Shown here: positions 38,001-52,700 of the stretch, one piece after another
Layout: each line of letters begins with the position of its first letter
Numbering within the stretch: the stretch's first letter is position 1
NCBI GenBank assembly: GCA_032207245.1
Contig: CM063508.1
Coordinates: 117,947,083-118,011,082 of the forward strand
Reading direction: 5' to 3'
Source: Pardosa pseudoannulata
Lineage: Eukaryota; Arthropoda; Arachnida; Araneae; Lycosidae
Length of the DNA stretch: 64,000 nt
The notes under the pieces: model-generated
The model's input: the letters and a program-made list of their open reading frames with translations, nothing else
The model's database searches: none
What the model was told of the DNA's origin: nothing
Made by a program: the position numbers and the translations under genes

Positions 38001-41000
38001 TGCTGCATGTGTGTTTTAGTGCTTTCTTAAATGTTCACTCTTGCTGATCTAGATATTCTTTGGAGAACAAAATCCCATGGCTCACTCCCCGTAGGGCTGA
38101 CATTGGAGGCAAATGTGTATGTTCTTGATGTATGAGCATTTAGACATGTATGAGCATTTAATGTAAAACTACCACACTATAAACACATTCAATAGACCCA
38201 TGCATGTTTTATATTAAATAAATACGAAGTTCCATGACTCTTTGGACTTAGTTTCTTTGATGTCATGACTGCCATTAAAACTTCTTTTTGCCTTGCAAGC
38301 CTGGGAAAATTAGATAATAAGGGTTGATTGCATGTAAAACTTTGAATTCAGTTTATTCCTACCTTTGTCATATGTTGAAAAAGCATGTCCCCCCATATAT
38401 ATATATATATATATTTATATATAAACTCCTTCAAGAATGTAAGAAAAAATCAAAGTTTTTATTACCTGTCTAGATCTTTGAGTTCCACATTTGGCTGTGT
38501 ATTGAATGCATGTTTTTTAAAGTAAATATCTTGAAAGAAGGAGTTCATGTTTAAACCAGATGATCCAAAATGATACGTCCTAGACACATCAGGCACAATG
38601 CATTCCCGACCTTTTCTAATATCAGGTAACCTCATCCACATGTCCCAATCCCAAAGCTGAAATAAATTTTTCACTATTATATATCAAAGTAACTAAATCC
38701 ACTTAGATATTTCTTGAATTAGACTGATAACACATTGTTGACCAGTCACAAGTAAACTGGTGATTTTTTTTTTCTCATCAGACGACCATACAGTGCAAGT
38801 GTTGGTCAGTATAACACAAGCTGTTTCTCTCACTTATAAAACTTGCCAAAACTTTTGTTGTAAAAAATATTTAATAATTAAAAAAATTTTTTTAAATAAT
38901 GACAGAACATAATGAAGAACCTTTCAATGAATTATACGTGGATACTTTATCTGAATGTCCAAGCAATTATGAATCAAATTATGCTAATAGCCGGTGACAT
39001 GAGATAAATTTTCAGTAAAATTGCCGGTCAACAATGTGATAAAATAACCCAAAATTTTATATTCATCTTATTGAAACTAATAAATAACAAATAAAATGAA
39101 CTTTAAAATATTCAAATTTTATTTTATGAGTATAAAAAGGAAAACTGATCATTAACAACATCAAAATAAAGCATATAAAGAGAGGGGAGGTATTTAAAAT
39201 AATAAAGATTCCTAGTAAAATACAATTTAATAAAACTCATTTCAACCAATGAAGTCCCTTTCATATAATTACAGACATCTCTTTAAAATATTTCACAATG
39301 TCTAAAAGACTTTTACCTATATATTAAGCATAAAATAATTTCTTATAAAATGTACACTTCAGATAAATTAAAACTTATATGACTCAAGTTAGCACACATA
39401 TACTTTAGGATAAGATGGGGCTTTTTAAAGATAATCATTAATAACTCAAACTACAAAAGCCATTTACTTTTATCATTAAAAGATATTACCAAACTATTGT
39501 TGAAACACCTGTTTGCTAAAACATAATGGCTAAATAGCCAAAAAGCAATATAAAAAATACATCTAAATGCAAAAGATTTTTTGCATGTAGCATTTTTGGT
39601 AAATTTGGAGGATAAGTTATAAAATAAGAGACTCTTTAAATGCTTAGTGTCTCTGTACAGAATAAGTTAAAAAATAATTTGTAGAAATATTTTTTCTTAG
39701 AGACTCTTCTCAACAAACTCCACCTCCTCAAAGACTTCTAAACATGAACAGATATATCCAAAACTTGACATTAATAAATAATATTAAAAATACATTTCAC
39801 CAGTAACCTGCAATATGCTCCAACATAACATTTTATATAGTAAATTATTTCAAATACCTTTTCTGGTGTAGGCCATCGAGGTTCTAACTCTTCTTTATAC
39901 AAACTTCTTTTCAAAATCCATCCTAAACCTGGCATTGTCTCCACTCTATACAATAAGCCAGAATCTTCACTTGTGTGTTCATAACCCTAAGAAAAATTGT
40001 TACAAAAGGATTGTTAAAGCAATATATCTTAATAATCTTATATATTAAAATCTGACTGTATCTATCTATCTATCTATGTGCATCTACCTCCTAGCAAACT
40101 GCTGGACTCAGAAGGGTGCCGAAGGTACCAAAAGATTCGGAATGATTTGGGAATATCATTTCGCCCATTTGCGTTTCGTTATTCCAATTAGTTCAAAAGA
40201 TATTAACAAAAAACCAACCAAAATGCGAGTTTAATTTTGCAGCATGCACATCTCCTTTGTTGAGTCGGCGTCAAAAGATAATGTTATTCAAGGTTGGCTT
40301 TATTATCGCCTGATACTTGGTATTCTGAGTCACATAAAAATGTATCTATGCTATTAAAATTCAAGTGAAAAGAAATATATTTATGATCATATATATGTAT
40401 ATGACACTATTTTTGTATCTGCTAAATGCTAAAATAATCTTTTTTCGAAAAGCAGTATTTCTTTTCTATTTTACTACCTTGGCAAGATTTTTGTTTTCAG
40501 TAATTATAAACTTGCCACGGTCTACCTAATTTTTGTTTGCATTTTGCAGTTACCATTTCTTAAATAAAAACTAACATACAGTTAGAGGTTCTTATTTTAC
40601 ACTGAAGTTTTATTTATAATTTGTATACACTTGAAAAATAAATAGGCAAATGATGTACTTAGATAAGGGAACACATAAATTTTCATTTTAGATATGGCAA
40701 CTATGAAATTTTAACAAAATTGAAATATTATTGCTACTTTTGATTAACATTTAAAATATGTTTCCAGATTTTGTGGCACACGCATTGTCATTATTCAGTT
40801 GGAATAAAAATACGACGGTATTATCCAACGTTGGCATTAATATTTGGTATTCTGAGTAACATAAAAATGTATCTACGCTATAAAAATTTAAGTCAAAAGT
40901 AATATATTTATAAAAATATAAATGTATATAAAATAGTTTTACATCAACTCAGAATTTATCTTTTTTTTTAGAAAATCATTTTATTTCTATTTTAGTATCT

Positions 41001-43611
41001 TGGTGATATTTTGATTTTCTATAATCTTAAAACTCGCCATGTTGTATTAAAATTTTTTTGTATTTCTCAGTTGCCATTTCTTAAACACGAAGTAACATAT
41101 GCTTATATGTTTAGTTATTTTAAACTGGATTTTTAAAAAAAAATACTATGAACAAGAGAAAAAAATAGGCAATTGATGTATTTAGGTACAGGAAACAAAT
41201 TTTCATTTTAGAAATAGCAAATGTGAAATGCAAACAAAATTGAAATATTTTGATTGATGTTGACTACTTTTGATTAACATTTAAAATGCGTTTTCAGATA
41301 ATATAATTGTTCTCGGTTATTTAAGACTTATTTATTTTGTTTTTATCAATTTTTATTTATTTTGGTATATTTCTTTCATTTTAGTTTCAATTATGCCCTT
41401 TTTATTTATCAATTTTGAGACATCAATCAGTATTTCACTTTTTCTTAATTAGGATTGGCAGCGATCGGTAATTTATAATTTTAATTGTCTTTTGTTAACA
41501 AACTATCATATTCGTCAACAATCTGCAGAATGTGAGATTCATTCAGCATTTCTATTAATACATCTTATTACCTTCAATAGCGGTTCTAAACATTTAATCG
41601 AAATATTTTAATACCCAGATTGAAGGCTGGGTTTTTTAAGCAGCTAGTTTTAATTAATGCTTTTAAATTACAGCATGATGAATTAACAAAGTACTCTTTA
41701 AACTATAAAATCGCAAATTTACCTGGTCATTCCAAGCAGATATACAATAAATAGATTCATCTTCTTCAAGCAACCGGAGGGTTTGACTAAAATAACTGTA
41801 AAGAATAAAGTGTTTAATTTATATATGTAATAAATAATGTATTAATAATTTTAAACAAATATGTTAAAAAGAGCAAAATGAAATATTTATTTTAAAATTG
41901 AATTTGAAAGCAACGATCCGTGAAATCTACAATTTTACAGAAACAACGAGAAAAGAAAACAAGTGCAAAAAATTTGTGATAAAATAAATAAAATATTCTG
42001 ATATTTTTCTGATTTTTTTAAACTGTTGCATCTGAATTGATCTTATGATGTTTAAATGTTACATGAAATGATTGTTTTAATAAATTCAAGAATTTGAAAT
42101 TACAAAGTTGGAATATTTGTTTTTGTCTTGAAAATACATTAAACTAAGAAATTTTGATTTATACTATATTCTGAATGTCACTACTTATATTTCCTGCTAA
42201 ATTTATATTTTTACAGAAATTAGCACACAAAACTAAAAAATTATTAATTTACATACATAACAAAAAACAGCTTTACAGAGAAAACCTTTAATAAGTTTAA
42301 ATCATTTAATACATAAATAAATAAAACAAACCTAAAAAAATCAGGCGATACATCCAAGTCTTCTTCAATAATTATTGCATACTTAGCATCCTATAAAATA
42401 AATGTTTTTGAGATTAGTTGTGAAACTATTCCCTCAGCAACATCATATCATTGCACATAGTACGTCATTAAGAGATATATATTGATGATATATCGAGGAC
42501 GTATTACAGTGATAAAATCTATGCAAACTGAATTCCATGAATTATTACATAATTATTAATACAAGTATACCATTATTCTTAGTACTCATTGCCATAATCC
42601 TCTAAAAAATCAAAACTTATATTGCATATTCTAAATACCAGAAAAGTAGTATCACGGATAAAATCATAGAGGTTGTGCTTGGTGAAATAATAAAAATGAC
42701 TCATTCCTGTGTTGTTAGTTTAAAAATAATTTGCTCCTTGGATGAATACATTAAATTTCATTAATGTCATTTCAATTATAATTTCAGCTTATGTGACATT
42801 ATTTTGTACTACTTCCATGAATAAAATTAGTTTTGGTCAGCGAAAGTTTTTTAAATCGTAAAGCTAAAAACTTAGAGTGATATTTTAAAATAATTTATTG
42901 GCTGATTCTAATTCTAGGACAGAGAAGGAGTATGCCAAATCTGTAGCCATAGTCACTAAATTCTAGATGCTATATTTCTGAGAACTCTTCTAAATATAAC
43001 AGCTTGAGATTTTTTTTTAATTATTAAAATACTGTTTTACTTGTTTTTAGAATATTAAACAATATGATCTGTGAACAATAGTATCTGTATTTTTTAATTA
43101 ATATGATCACTAAAAAGTTATATTAACCTTATTATTAGATTTGTCTTTTTTAAAAATTTACTATAAGATTCTTCACTGGTTAGATCATAATACACTACAA
43201 AATCACACTTACAAAATGAATGTAGCATAACTTGACATTGTATTGACAATCCATTCCAAAAATTGCTATGTATATATAAATTTTTTTAAATATGTGTATA
43301 TAAAGTTTGGTTTTGGAGTGCTGAGGTCTACATAAGGGCTACACAAGGGCTGATGATATCAGGACCTACTGCTTGTAGCCAATTCCAATTGGCTACAATC
43401 ATCCATGCTAACAGTTGGATTTGAACATGTGCACTCTAGTTTTGAAAGGTAGCACCATATAATCCATCCATGTCTGGCATATATATATATATATATATAT
43501 ATAGTTATAGAAGATAAATGGGAAAGAGAGAGTCTCTGAGATACCTTAATAAATGCAGAATTAATTAGAAAAAAGCTAGTAAAATATACCAAAGATGCCT
43601 TTGTAAAATTC

Positions 43612-43707
<96 letters not shown>

Positions 43708-46700
43708 TAGTGAAATTGCAAATATATCCGATTGCTTCATCTACCCCTTACTCTCTAATTCTCATTCCATTTTACTAGAGACAGTTTCTATATATTTTTT
43801 ATAAACAACATATAATTAAAAAAAAGTGATTTAACACTGGGAAGGCAGACTAATTATGTCTTTTAATAATAATTTGGAAATAAAAATAAAGGACAGAAAT
43901 TTAAAAAATTGATATAAGAACCCAAGAAAATACTTACTGGAAATAAATTGAATGTAGCGGTAAGACTAGCTTTGTAATGTTGTGATATCCTGGCATTCTT
44001 GGCACCAATTGGCGTATGCTAAAATATGTAGGCATTGATTTAATTATATACAAACATTTAATTTTTTAGAGAAAATAAATAACACTCAAAACCATATTTA
44101 GATCTTCTCTTTTCTCCTTTTTTTTAAATTTAAATTTTTATTTAATTATTCTATACTCTTTATATTTTATTTAACTGACAGGACATATATGTCCACTTAC
44201 AGCTTAAAAATTAATACAGATAAAAAGTGCTTTGAAACTTGTTCATAGTGGCCACAAAATCCAAGGAAAAAAGAACCCTGATGATTTTTCAAAAATTCCC
44301 TGACATTTCTTGGAAAATCTATTCAATTTTGATACAATGAAGGGCTGTGTCTATAGGAAATAGGGGTCATAATTTTGCCTTTATATAAGCAAAAAAGTAA
44401 TATTTTAGGTATAACGTTAACACAATTTTTCCACCTGAAAGCTGCTAATAATTTCACCACTTTTTGAAAAAGAGTGTAATCAAAATCCCATAAATTGTGT
44501 TTCTATTCCCTGTGCAGTGGGTATATTGCAATTACAATTTTTCACCCAAATGTCTAAATTGGCATATTTATGGATGGTGCAATTAAAAGTAATCTAATGT
44601 TTTTTTGAAATTTGAATTGAGAAAGAAAAATTTAAATGAAAAATATTAAAAACATAAATATTACAATACCTTAAAATGAAAATAAAAAAAGAAACCCTAA
44701 CTTAAAAAGTAAACATTTTTTAAAGCTGTTTCATAAAATGTTAAACTACTTAAAAAAAATAAAAATGAAATAAGTGTCAAAAATAGTTTTCTTTTAAGTT
44801 TCAGTTACACTAAACCTATAACTGTGAATAGTTTTATCTTAAAATTTCCAGAAATGCTGAAATTTTGTATTCTGATTCAAGAAGAAGTTTGAAAAGTTCC
44901 CTGATAAGTCGTTTAAGTTTGGCCACCCTGTAATTGTAATGTAACCAGTAATAAAATAAGCTTTGCCAAATAAATTACAAATGCTAAATGCCTCATTTAG
45001 GATCTTATATGCTGCCTTAAAAATACACAGAATTGTTTTACGACTATAGTTAAAGAGTTAAAGTTAATTTTGAAATTCAATAACTAATTTTTTAAGAGCT
45101 TAATTTTCAAAACACCTTAAATTTAATATTTGTATATTTAACTATTTGCAATACAAACAAATGATAACAATCTATTGAAATGGGAGTAAAATGAAGCATT
45201 TATAAAACAGGAGTGAATAAAGGCAAAAACTATACAAAAAAAAAAGTGTTGTTTATAGTTTCTTCATGTAGGTTAACATGAAATGAATATATGAAATAAT
45301 TACCTGAATACCCCTCAATCCAAACAGTTTAGTGACTTCTAAAGGCTCCTAGAATATGCAATGAAAATAAATAAAATAAATTTTAACATAAAACAAATAA
45401 TTTGCTTTCATATAAGTGTCTGAATATATGAACAACTAATAATAATAATGGGAAATAAAGATTAACTTTACCTCAAAATAGCCATCTATAAATACTGTAA
45501 TCATTTCTGGATTGCAACCATGAGCAGACAAAAGAGATCTTAACATTCTATAAAAAACACAGAAGCTAATTGCATGACTGAATTTTTCAATAGCCAATTA
45601 AAATATATTTTTAGAAAAGGTAGGATTTAAGGGGAAAACAAGATGAAAAATATTTTATAAATGAAATTTTTAAAACACCTTATTGAGCAAGCACAATTTC
45701 ACACACCAATGAAATAATTTCAACCTAATAAATGGGTTACACATCAGCTTTCATTTTGAGATTAATATTGCAAAATTATACAAAATTTCAAAGGGCTGTA
45801 AAATTAAAGCCAATAAAAATAGAGAGGAGGACAATAAGGGTTTAATCATAACCATAAAAGTAAGTACACTAGGTATCATTATAATCAGTTGGTGAGAATT
45901 GGACCCTGGTTGAACTAACATGGAAAGACTCAAAAACATGGTTACCAATATGTGCATAAGTTACAAGTGAATATTTTATGTACACTCGCACATAATATTT
46001 TAGAACTGTTTAACCCATTGATGCCTGAATGAATATGAATAGCCTTAATCTAAGTTATTAGGGACTGCACAGAGTAAACAAATATGAAATTTTAATAACT
46101 TCAAATGTTATAGTTTGTCCACATCAGTGATGAGTACATCAGTGAAATTTTAAACAGCATAAAGGGTCATTTATTATCAAAGAAAAATCATGCGATAAGT
46201 AATAAATTTGGGGAATTGTTTATTGGATTACCATCTATCTTCATTGAAAAGAAAAACACCGAGAAAATATAAATATTCTATTAACTATTTTTCAACTATG
46301 CCTGAAGAAGGAGGTTACACATTAATGGGTTAGCAAAACTTTTAATCTTGAGGTACTAAACTTTAACAGCAAAAGGTAATTTTAATGTTTAAATTTATAT
46401 TAAAATCTTGAGTAATTAAAATCAACAAATGAATATATTTATTACTTTCCTTATTTAAAATTTATCATGCTGTATGGAACTAACCAGTGCTGGTCCTATG
46501 CAAATACACTAGAGCTGACTTAGGTGATGGTGTGCAGGAGGAACATTGCTATAATTTGCTAGAAAAATCTTAAATTTGATAAGAAATTCATCTAGCATTG
46601 AAAATATGAACAAGAAAAATTAAATTGGTTTGGAGGATATGGCCAAAATTTTTACAACCTAAGTGGTAATGAGACAAGGACCTTCTGGAATAGCGTGTGG

Positions 46701-49700
46701 AGTACATGACAGAACAGATTATCTGATAAGTTTTTCCTTCGTGAAGTGAATCAGTAGACTGTAGTGCTCCAACCCAAACTTATTTAAAATTATAATTTCA
46801 AATTCAGTGCAATAAAAGGGACACTAAATCAAACGCCAAAATAAATAATAAACTTACCTATATAAGTAGTGAGGTCTATTACTAGCAATTATAGCTACAG
46901 GAACATCTCTCACTCTGTTGTTTTGTATCTACAAATAAATGACACATAATTTGTGATAACTGTTTATTCAATAAATGTTTTAGATTGAATTTTTGTACCA
47001 AAGCAATTTTGTTTTATTTGAGTAATGTGTGCATGATCAAAGTCTTAAATGGTACATTACCCTCCCTTCCATTCTATAAATCTAATTTTTAACCCTCAAA
47101 TTTTCTTTGTAGAGGTTATATAAAACTAGTTAGCATTATAAAATCTACAAACAAAATTTTTAAAAATAAATAAAATATATAATGCAACATGCTTAGCTTA
47201 TCCAGAAGTTTTATTATTTGCACTTCTCCATTTAAATAAATATTTTGCTACCATATTAAATAAAAATTAAACATGCATATAAACTTAAACAATTAACAAA
47301 AAAGCTTTAAATTATATATAAGGAATGGAATTGAAAAATATTGAATATGAATTCTTATAATTTATTAAATTAAATGAATTATTTTTAACTGATATTTTTT
47401 ATTACAGTATAAACTAAAAATCTAGATCCAAGCTTTAAAAATAGAATGGTTCGTTGCAAAAGATAATTATACAGCAAGTATATTTGTAAAAACTTATGAC
47501 AGTATTAAATTTATGAGTTATATTATGTCTTATATAATGTATTGTTACACATTTGGAACTGAATTATACTATGCAATATTTCTCTTGTAAACTACACTTA
47601 ACTATTACTCAAAAACCATAGAAAAAAAGAGTAATTTACGAAATTGAAATGTAATCCTTAGTAGTAGTTAAGAAAAAATAAAGAAAGAAGCAGATATTGT
47701 TAAATGTTAAAAATATTTTATTTTTATTTAAACTCCCAGAAATCCATTAAATATTGTAAAAAAACTTTGCAGATCACACACATATATATAAAATTCAATT
47801 ATGCTGCATCCAGGCTGACAGTTGTGCTTTTAGTAGAGCATCAGGAATAGAGCTCTTAAACTTTTGGATATATAAAAAACATGTTACGATTAACATAAAT
47901 ATATATATATATATATGTTTTATTATAATATATGTTTTATTTAACAAATGTTGTATATGTTTTATTTAACAGATAAACTGACCAAAATTTAGTATAAATG
48001 GTACAAAAGAAAGCTATAAATTATGTTAATATTTTATGTAAAATGTAAAAGACCACAAAAACCAAAAATCCAAGCTTTTTATACAACATTTTATGATAAC
48101 AATACTCAAGTCACATTCTATGATGTTAACATGCAAAAGCTTAAATGCATATTGAACAAATTCAATTCAGTTAACTAAAATTATATTTGCCTCTTTTGGA
48201 GCAAAAGATAGTGGTGCAGGATCTACACAGCTACAAACGCTTCCATAGCCCTCAATATGGTTACAAAATCCTCTTCTCCTGCTGTTTTCTTCATTATCTG
48301 TCCAATCACACTCACTCTCTAGAAATTAAATAATTAGTTATTCAAACAGTTAAATACAGGGTATCTGCCAAAATAAAATTTTTCAAATCCATGACTTTCC
48401 CTGATTTAGCAGATCATTTTCCATGACTTTAAAAAGCTTTTGTTAAAGTATATATGAATAAAACTTCTGATGTACATACAAATAAAATATATGCTTTTAG
48501 AGAAATTACAGGAATTTTATCATTAAAAAAAACTATAAACTTACTTTATAAGTGTTAATAAACTCACATACATAAAAATAAATTGTTGTATCTACATACC
48601 TAAGTTTAATCATATAGCAATTTTTCAATCAAAATGTTTCCAATTTGAATTCAGGGTACTTTGGTATTATCCAGGTGACCATAAATAATAGCCAAATATA
48701 ACCCTATAATGTTTATATACAATATCCCTAGAGATAAACTTATATTTTGTGCAAAAATCTTAACTAATTTTTATTAAAAAATAATTATTATTATATTAAT
48801 AAAATTTTAATCTACAATTTAAGAAAAAAACCAGAATAATATACATTTACCCACCCATTAAGCTTTCTTGCTTTGAGTTTCCTTGGTGAACAAATTTTAC
48901 TTGGCAATATGGTCAATAGGATAATACATAAATACCAAACTCAGTAACTTCAGCCAAATGGCAAGTAAAAATAGAATTAAACAATTCAATGCATTTTTTT
49001 AATTGGTAGTTTAGCGGATCCATGACTTTCCATGACTTTTACTCATTTTACTTGAAAAATCAAGACTTTCCATGACAAAATTAATCCATTGTCTAAATCC
49101 ATGATTTTCTCTGACTTTCCAGGTGCGCAGAAACCATGTAAATACTGTTTTTTTATAATTTCATTTTCCAATGTGAAATATACATACATAACAAAACGCT
49201 TATGTCATTAACAGATCAAATTGATATTTAAATGTAAATTAATTTACACATAATTTAATTAAATCTTTTCTCAGAGCAGTTAGGAAATTATAAAATAGAT
49301 TTACACTGATTTTAATCCTTAAAATTGCATTTTTTTCTACATATTTATCAACATAATTCAAAACAGTATAAGTGTTTATTTATAGTACGAGAATTTAAAT
49401 AAGCTTCTAAATTTACTTTTCATGTAAAACTGCTTTGAGATTTCCACCGCTTCTCTTTTTAATGATCTGACATTTATAAAAGAGAAATCTAGGGCAAGAT
49501 TATTTTATTTACTCATTTTACTGTAAATTATAAAAATTTAAACATAATTTATTAAATTGAGTAATGTTTTTAAAAACAGGAAAAACTAAATAGAAAACAT
49601 CTGCAATTAAAAACAATAAATAACCAGATAGGGTAACTGAATGCATTATACCTATTAGTTAAAAGTTTAAAAATTTCTTATTAATGATTCTATACTAAAA

Positions 49701-52700
49701 TCTACATTGAACACCTAAGATCTTTGATAATATATTTATACATAATATAATCTTTAAAAGATTTTTGATGATTTAATATGAAAAAAAGTATGAATAGCCT
49801 CTACACATAAAAAATGTTTAAGAAATATATAAAATCTTAATTTTTTTATTATTGGCTGTATAAAGAAAAAAAAAAGGCAATACTTCAGAACTGCAATTAA
49901 CTAGTTTAATAGCATACTAATTTATTAAAGAAAAATATATAGAAAACAAAATGAAAATCACCTTCAACAGGGACTAAAGGAACTTCAACCCGCAATAATA
50001 CTGGAGCTCCCCAGCTATTGAATTCAGGACTTTTACTATAGTTTTCACCATAAAGCTTTCCTATTATGAAGAAAAAATATATTTTACAGTACACTATATT
50101 TGTAAAGAAGTTGTGGACAGTGATATAAAAAATGCATATAAATCATACATATTTATCTTAATGATTAGTTTACTTTTTAAAAAATTAATTATATCAAAAA
50201 CAAATTTTCCCAGAAACAATATTTTAAAATGAAACCAGTTCCTAACCTTCATATGATTCTGTTATACATAAAATTAAATATTCTAATTTATTTAAAATTT
50301 ACACCAAATATAAAAAAAAATAACATGATCAATAAAGAATCACAATCAATGCATTTCTAATAAAACTCACACATTTGAATTCACAGAATAAAAATATTTT
50401 ACATAGAGAATTACTTGAAAAACAACAGTTTTTGTTCTCATTAACACTCCAATAATCATACCATGAAAAGGTACATTGATAGTTGCTTTCTATCTGTGAA
50501 ATTCATGATCACCAATTCTCAATTATCTCATGTAAGGCTTGGTTATCAATTTCTGACATCTCATCGCATGGAGCATAAAATTGATTACTTATATGATGCT
50601 CCCATAATAAATTGGCCAACAAAACTTGCAGTGTTGTATAGGTAAATGCTTAATAAGGAATACTCCCATGTTATTAAAAATACTTTCCCAATTACCTACA
50701 GCATTAAAAATTCTGGATGTCAGGCTGAATAAATATTCACAATTAAGAACATCTATGTATTTACATAGTTGGTAATGAAACATTTCATTAAAATTTATTT
50801 TTATTAATATATGGACAGCTCATCACATATTTAAGAAATCATGTATAAGAGATATGATACCAGTACTAGAGTGTCAATAACACATTCAGAATCTAGTTTA
50901 ACATTCTGTTCATCAGGTCATAATTTTTTTTTCTTTGTTGGTTGCATGCATCTAAAAGATGAATACCATATTATTGTAACCAAAGTCATCTGTGCGACAT
51001 TAAAATTATAATTTAAAAAAAATGTTCATACTGTCACCCTTAAATTTATACATACAATAATTTTTAAAAAACTTTAAAAAATATTGCATTTTCTTTTTAG
51101 TACATTGTTTTTAATAAGAATGGATACAGAATAATTATGAAATATAAAATTATTTTTAAAAGATTAGAGAAATAAGATTCCAGCAATATTCACATACCAA
51201 TAAAAGATCAAAGATATCTACTTTGAGAGGTTGTTACTACAGTTATGCATTTTAACAGCATAAAAAATTCAATATACAAGTAAAAGGAAAAACTTGTGGA
51301 AAATAATTTATAGTTACAAATTAACTTTTTCTTTCTTTATAATTAATTTTGAAATTAGCTATGGGAGGGCACCAATAGAAAATTTGCCTTCTTCCAGAAA
51401 CAAACTAGTTTAAACTAAAGACCAACAAGTTTACCTCCTTTCTGAGTTGCCATTGCCCACATATCCCTCCATCCAATGACATGTGCTTTTTTACTTCCTA
51501 ATCGTTTCAGTAATTCTCTGGCAGGTTGTTTCATCTGAAATGTTCCTTCATCCTAAAAAAAAAATCAAAATTATGAAAAATTCGCTTACAATATTTTAGA
51601 AGATGATTTAAATGTAGTTAGACATTGATTGATAAGATCTTTTATATGATAAACATCAAACTTTTTTAGGTGCATGTCAAAATGCAAGCATTAAGAAGAC
51701 TGGTATTTTCATTTTAAAAGGTCATAAAAACAACATAAATAAAATGAAACATAACAGACAAAACAAACATAAGAATGACATACTAAAATAGCTTAAGCAC
51801 AAGAAAATAACCAGAAAATTAATATTCTAACTATTGTAAAAGCAAACATAACTGAATGAACTTTATTTATAGATCTCTTTGATATCAATGGCTCTATTTA
51901 TGCTGAACTCCTGGTGACAGTTTAATCAAAAATTTCCTGCACATTTAGCAATATATATTAATTATTTTTTTCTGTTGACATTTCACTCATTTAATGTATC
52001 GAAGAAAGTGACAATCAGATAATATAAGTTCTGCTTGTAGATATTGTGGCAGCTGGTCACAAGAGAACGAGAGAGGGTTGGTCATTCTCAGGACCCATGG
52101 GAATTTTTTCCCCTGAAAAAAAAGCAGGAGTTCCAGACCCAGAGGGGTTTCGGATTTTTATGTCCCTGCATACATCTGTGTGGAATGCCGGCTATCATTG
52201 AGGAGCCCAGTCTGCTGACCACTCCCTTGCTCTCAGGCTTTTTTTCTCCCCCCATCTTTTTGTGAGGGGTCTTTCAAGAAGAAAGCAGTGGGTTGTCGGG
52301 GGCTTGAGGAGAAGGTTGTTTCTCTCTCCCAACCGATGTTGTTATATATCATGTATATATTGTAGATAGTCGAGATAAATAAAGTCTAGGACTTTAAGCG
52401 ATTGTTTTTACTAAGCCCCCACAAACACAGAGGTGTATGAATTTTGCGACGTTACAATATAGCTGTACATAAAGTACATACCAATTTGTCAGCATTTTCT
52501 ATACATTTATATTTTTTTCTCCACAAATCCCAAAATAGCCCCCTTTTTTTGCTTCTTATGCTACACAAGAGCTAACACTAAGATAACACACTCATTGAGA
52601 GAATACATAATTCATTCAGACAAGGTTGCTGTTTTCTGTTTTAATTACTACAAGTTTAAAATCAAACCAAAATGTTATTATGTATTTAGTTTAACTTTTT

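Noticed and set aside
48170..48190. In-frame GTTAAC as the normal donor of POMGNT1 exon 8
   Set aside because: It would insert five residues where the family alignment has no gap, and it is a poor donor. GC at 48190-48189 fits better.
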